NCBI GenBank assembly: GCA_034506255.1
Contig: JAPDPX010000001.1
Coordinates: 186,001-250,000, forward strand
DNA: 64,000 nucleotides
Source: a candidate division KSB1 bacterium
GTDB lineage: Bacteria; Zhuqueibacterota; Zhuqueibacteria; Zhuqueibacterales; Zhuqueibacteraceae
Direction of reading: 5' to 3'
Both the position numbers and the translations under genes were made by a program. The stretch's first letter is position 1. Each line of letters opens with the position of its first letter. The notes beneath the pieces were generated by a model, which made no database searches, was not told the origin of the DNA, and saw only the letters and a list, made by a program, of their open reading frames with translations. This document shows, in pieces, positions 62,592 to 64,000 of the stretch.

Positions 62592-64000
62592 ATGCCAAAA
62601 TTATTGCCCCAACAACTGCGTCGCAGCTATGATCCGGCCGCCCTGGGCGTGGCAACCACCGCCGAGCTCGAGACACAGGAGAACATCATCGGCCAGCAGC
62701 GGGCGGTTTCGGCGCTGCAGTTCGGTCTGGAGATTCGTGAGAACGGCTTCAACATCTATGTTGCCGGTCCGCCGGGCATCGGCAAAATGACGGCGGTGCA
62801 ATCCTTCCTGATGGAACTGGCGCGCCGCAAAGAAACGCCGCCGGACTGGTGCTACCTCAACAACTTCGAAGATTCCTACCAGCCCAAAAGCTGCCGGCTG
62901 CCGGCCGGTCGCGGGCATGAATTGCAGCAGGATGTGAAGGCGCTGGTCGAGCATCTGCGCCGCGAAATACCCCGCGCCTTCGAGAGCGAGGAATACAGCA
63001 ACCGCCGCGATGAGATTGTCAAATCGCTGGAGCAGCAGCGGGCGCAGGCGATGGAGAAGCTGAGTCTGCAAGCCAGCCAGGCGGGATTCATGCTGCAAGC
63101 CACCCCTTTGGGCCTCGCCACCATTCCCACCCACAAGGGCCAGCCACTCAGCGACGCCGATTTTCAGGCGCTGCCGGCACAGATGCGCGAAGAGTTTCAA
63201 CAGCGCCATGAGGTGCTCAAGGAGGAGCTCAAGGCCGCGATGAAACACCTGCGCGAACTCGAACGGGCGGTGCAGGAAAAGTTGCAGGCGCTCGATCAGC
63301 AAGTGGCGCTCTATGTGATCGGCGGGCTGATGGAAGAGTTGCATGAAAAATACCGCGATCTGCCCGCGGTGGTCGAACATCTGCAGGACATGCAGAAGGA
63401 CATGCTCGAACATCTCGAGACTTTCAAGACCGGCGTGGCCACCAATCCGGCGGCGGAGGCCGCGGCGGCCGGCTCGCCCTGGTTGCGCGAGCTGCCTTTC
63501 CGCAAATATCAAGTCAACGTGCTGGTGGACAATCGCGAGCAAAAGGGCGCGCCGGTGGTGCTCGAGCTCAATCCCAGCTACAACAATTTGTTCGGCCGCG
63601 TCGAAAAGGAAGTGCAGTTCGGCGCGCTGTATACCGATTTCACCATGATCAAGGCCGGTTCGTTTCACCGCGCCAACGGCGGTTACCTGGTGATGCCGGC
63701 GGAGGATCTGCTGCAAAATTTGCTGAGCTGGGACGGCACCAAGCGGGCGTTGCGCAGCGGCGTGGTCGAAATCGAGGAAATCAGCGAGCGGCTGGGATTT
63801 GTTGCCACCAAGAGCCTGCGGCCGCAGCCGATTCCCATCAACATCAAAGTCGTGCTGGTCGGCCGGCCGCTGCTGTACTATCTCCTGCATGCGCTCGATG
63901 AAGAGTTTCCCGAGCTGTTCAAAGTCAAGGCGGACTTCGACACGCGCATGGACAGCAACGCACAAAACCTCCGCGACTTTCTTGCGTTCCTGCCCACCTT
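62592..64000 (+). CDS. LonB-type ATP-dependent protease (3' truncated by window end)
   Basis: The frame runs from ATG 62592 to the edge (469 residues seen; family members are about 800). It matches the AAA_32/LonB group: GQQRAVSALQFGLEI, the P-loop GPPGIGKMTAVQ, a coiled-coil insertion (~155-240), then a RANGGYLVMPAEDLL block and IEEISERLGFVATKSLRPQPIPI. The catalytic Ser/Lys lie beyond the window. The residue after the P-loop Lys is Met66 (usually Thr/Ser). It begins 82 bases after the cupin gene. Confidence 0.85.
   Translation, partial: MPKLLPQQLRRSYDPAALGVATTAELETQENIIGQQRAVSALQFGLEIRENGFNIYVAGPPGIGKMTAVQSFLMELARRKETPPDWCYLNNFEDSYQPKSCRLPAGRGHELQQDVKALVEHLRREIPRAFESEEYSNRRDEIVKSLEQQRAQAMEKLSLQASQAGFMLQATPLGLATIPTHKGQPLSDADFQALPAQMREEFQQRHEVLKEELKAAMKHLRELERAVQEKLQALDQQVALYVIGGLMEELHEKYRDLPAVVEHLQDMQKDMLEHLETFKTGVATNPAAEAAAAGSPWLRELPFRKYQVNVLVDNREQKGAPVVLELNPSYNNLFGRVEKEVQFGALYTDFTMIKAGSFHRANGGYLVMPAEDLLQNLLSWDGTKRALRSGVVEIEEISERLGFVATKSLRPQPIPINIKVVLVGRPLLYYLLHALDEEFPELFKVKADFDTRMDSNAQNLRDFLAFLPT

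Overview
The window is GC-rich DNA, with no rRNA, tRNA or CRISPR seen, from what looks like an anaerobic or facultative bacterium of the FCB group, most like Calditrichota/KSB1-type lineages. The taxonomic guess rests on a PorV/PorQ-type outer-membrane protein (951-1967), a C-terminal domain with the YPNPFNP signature typical of type IX secretion cargo (end of 17148-19343), and a metabolism combining a group 3b [NiFe] hydrogenase, 2-oxoacid:ferredoxin oxidoreductase and an ADP-forming acyl-CoA ligase. It is an inference from gene content. Every confident gene is on the + strand; the only minus-strand item is a decayed GxxExxY gene.

Region 1 (1-4363 and 13107-30956) is a glucan-use locus. It holds three glycoamylase-type (GH144-like) proteins, one fused to an SGNH/GDSL esterase and a sorting domain, a GH94 phosphorylase, a GH3 beta-glucosidase, a 1056-residue multidomain (alpha/alpha)6-like protein, and a sugar ABC transporter without its ATPase. 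GH144, GH3, GH94 and a sugar ABC importer together are the known parts of beta-1,2-glucan (sophoro-oligosaccharide) pathways, so that is the favoured substrate. An acyl-CoA dehydrogenase gene is stop/start-coupled to the esterase-glucanase.

Region 2 (4697-12526) interrupts it: six genes for a membrane complex related to Hyf/complex I. Its large subunit has lost both pairs of nickel-ligating cysteines, and no NuoI-like ferredoxin subunit is nearby. It therefore fits an energy-converting hydrogenase-related (Ehr) complex rather than a hydrogenase.

Region 3 (31057-35866) is regulatory: a PAS histidine kinase with an NtrC-type sigma-54 activator, then a receiver domain fused to two universal-stress domains, with a terminator-like hairpin in its leader and a second strong ribosome-binding site at the domain junction.

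Region 4 (35902-55747) is fermentative and redox metabolism: a cytochrome c/YHS-like lipoprotein, the HydB-G-D-A sulfhydrogenase with an embedded cyclic-nucleotide-binding protein and a maturation protease, an acyl-CoA ligase/acetyltransferase fusion, a KorD-A-(BC) oxidoreductase, an alanine-dehydrogenase-like protein lacking its NAD-binding core, malic enzyme, a radical SAM protein and tryptophanase. It suggests amino-acid and 2-oxoacid fermentation with H2/NADPH/ferredoxin exchange.

Region 5 (56237-62509) is a compact electron-transfer and signalling module: HybA-like and HybB/NrfD-like proteins without a catalytic partner, a dicluster ferredoxin, a duplicated Cys-rich protein, a histidine kinase with two haem-c-like motifs in its sensor, a membrane-anchored receiver fused to a GcvH-like domain lacking the lipoyl lysine, and a cupin. 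A LonB-type protease gene runs off the right edge.

Dispersed hairpin-containing repeats of about 85-95 bp lie between genes at three places, with a half copy at a fourth.
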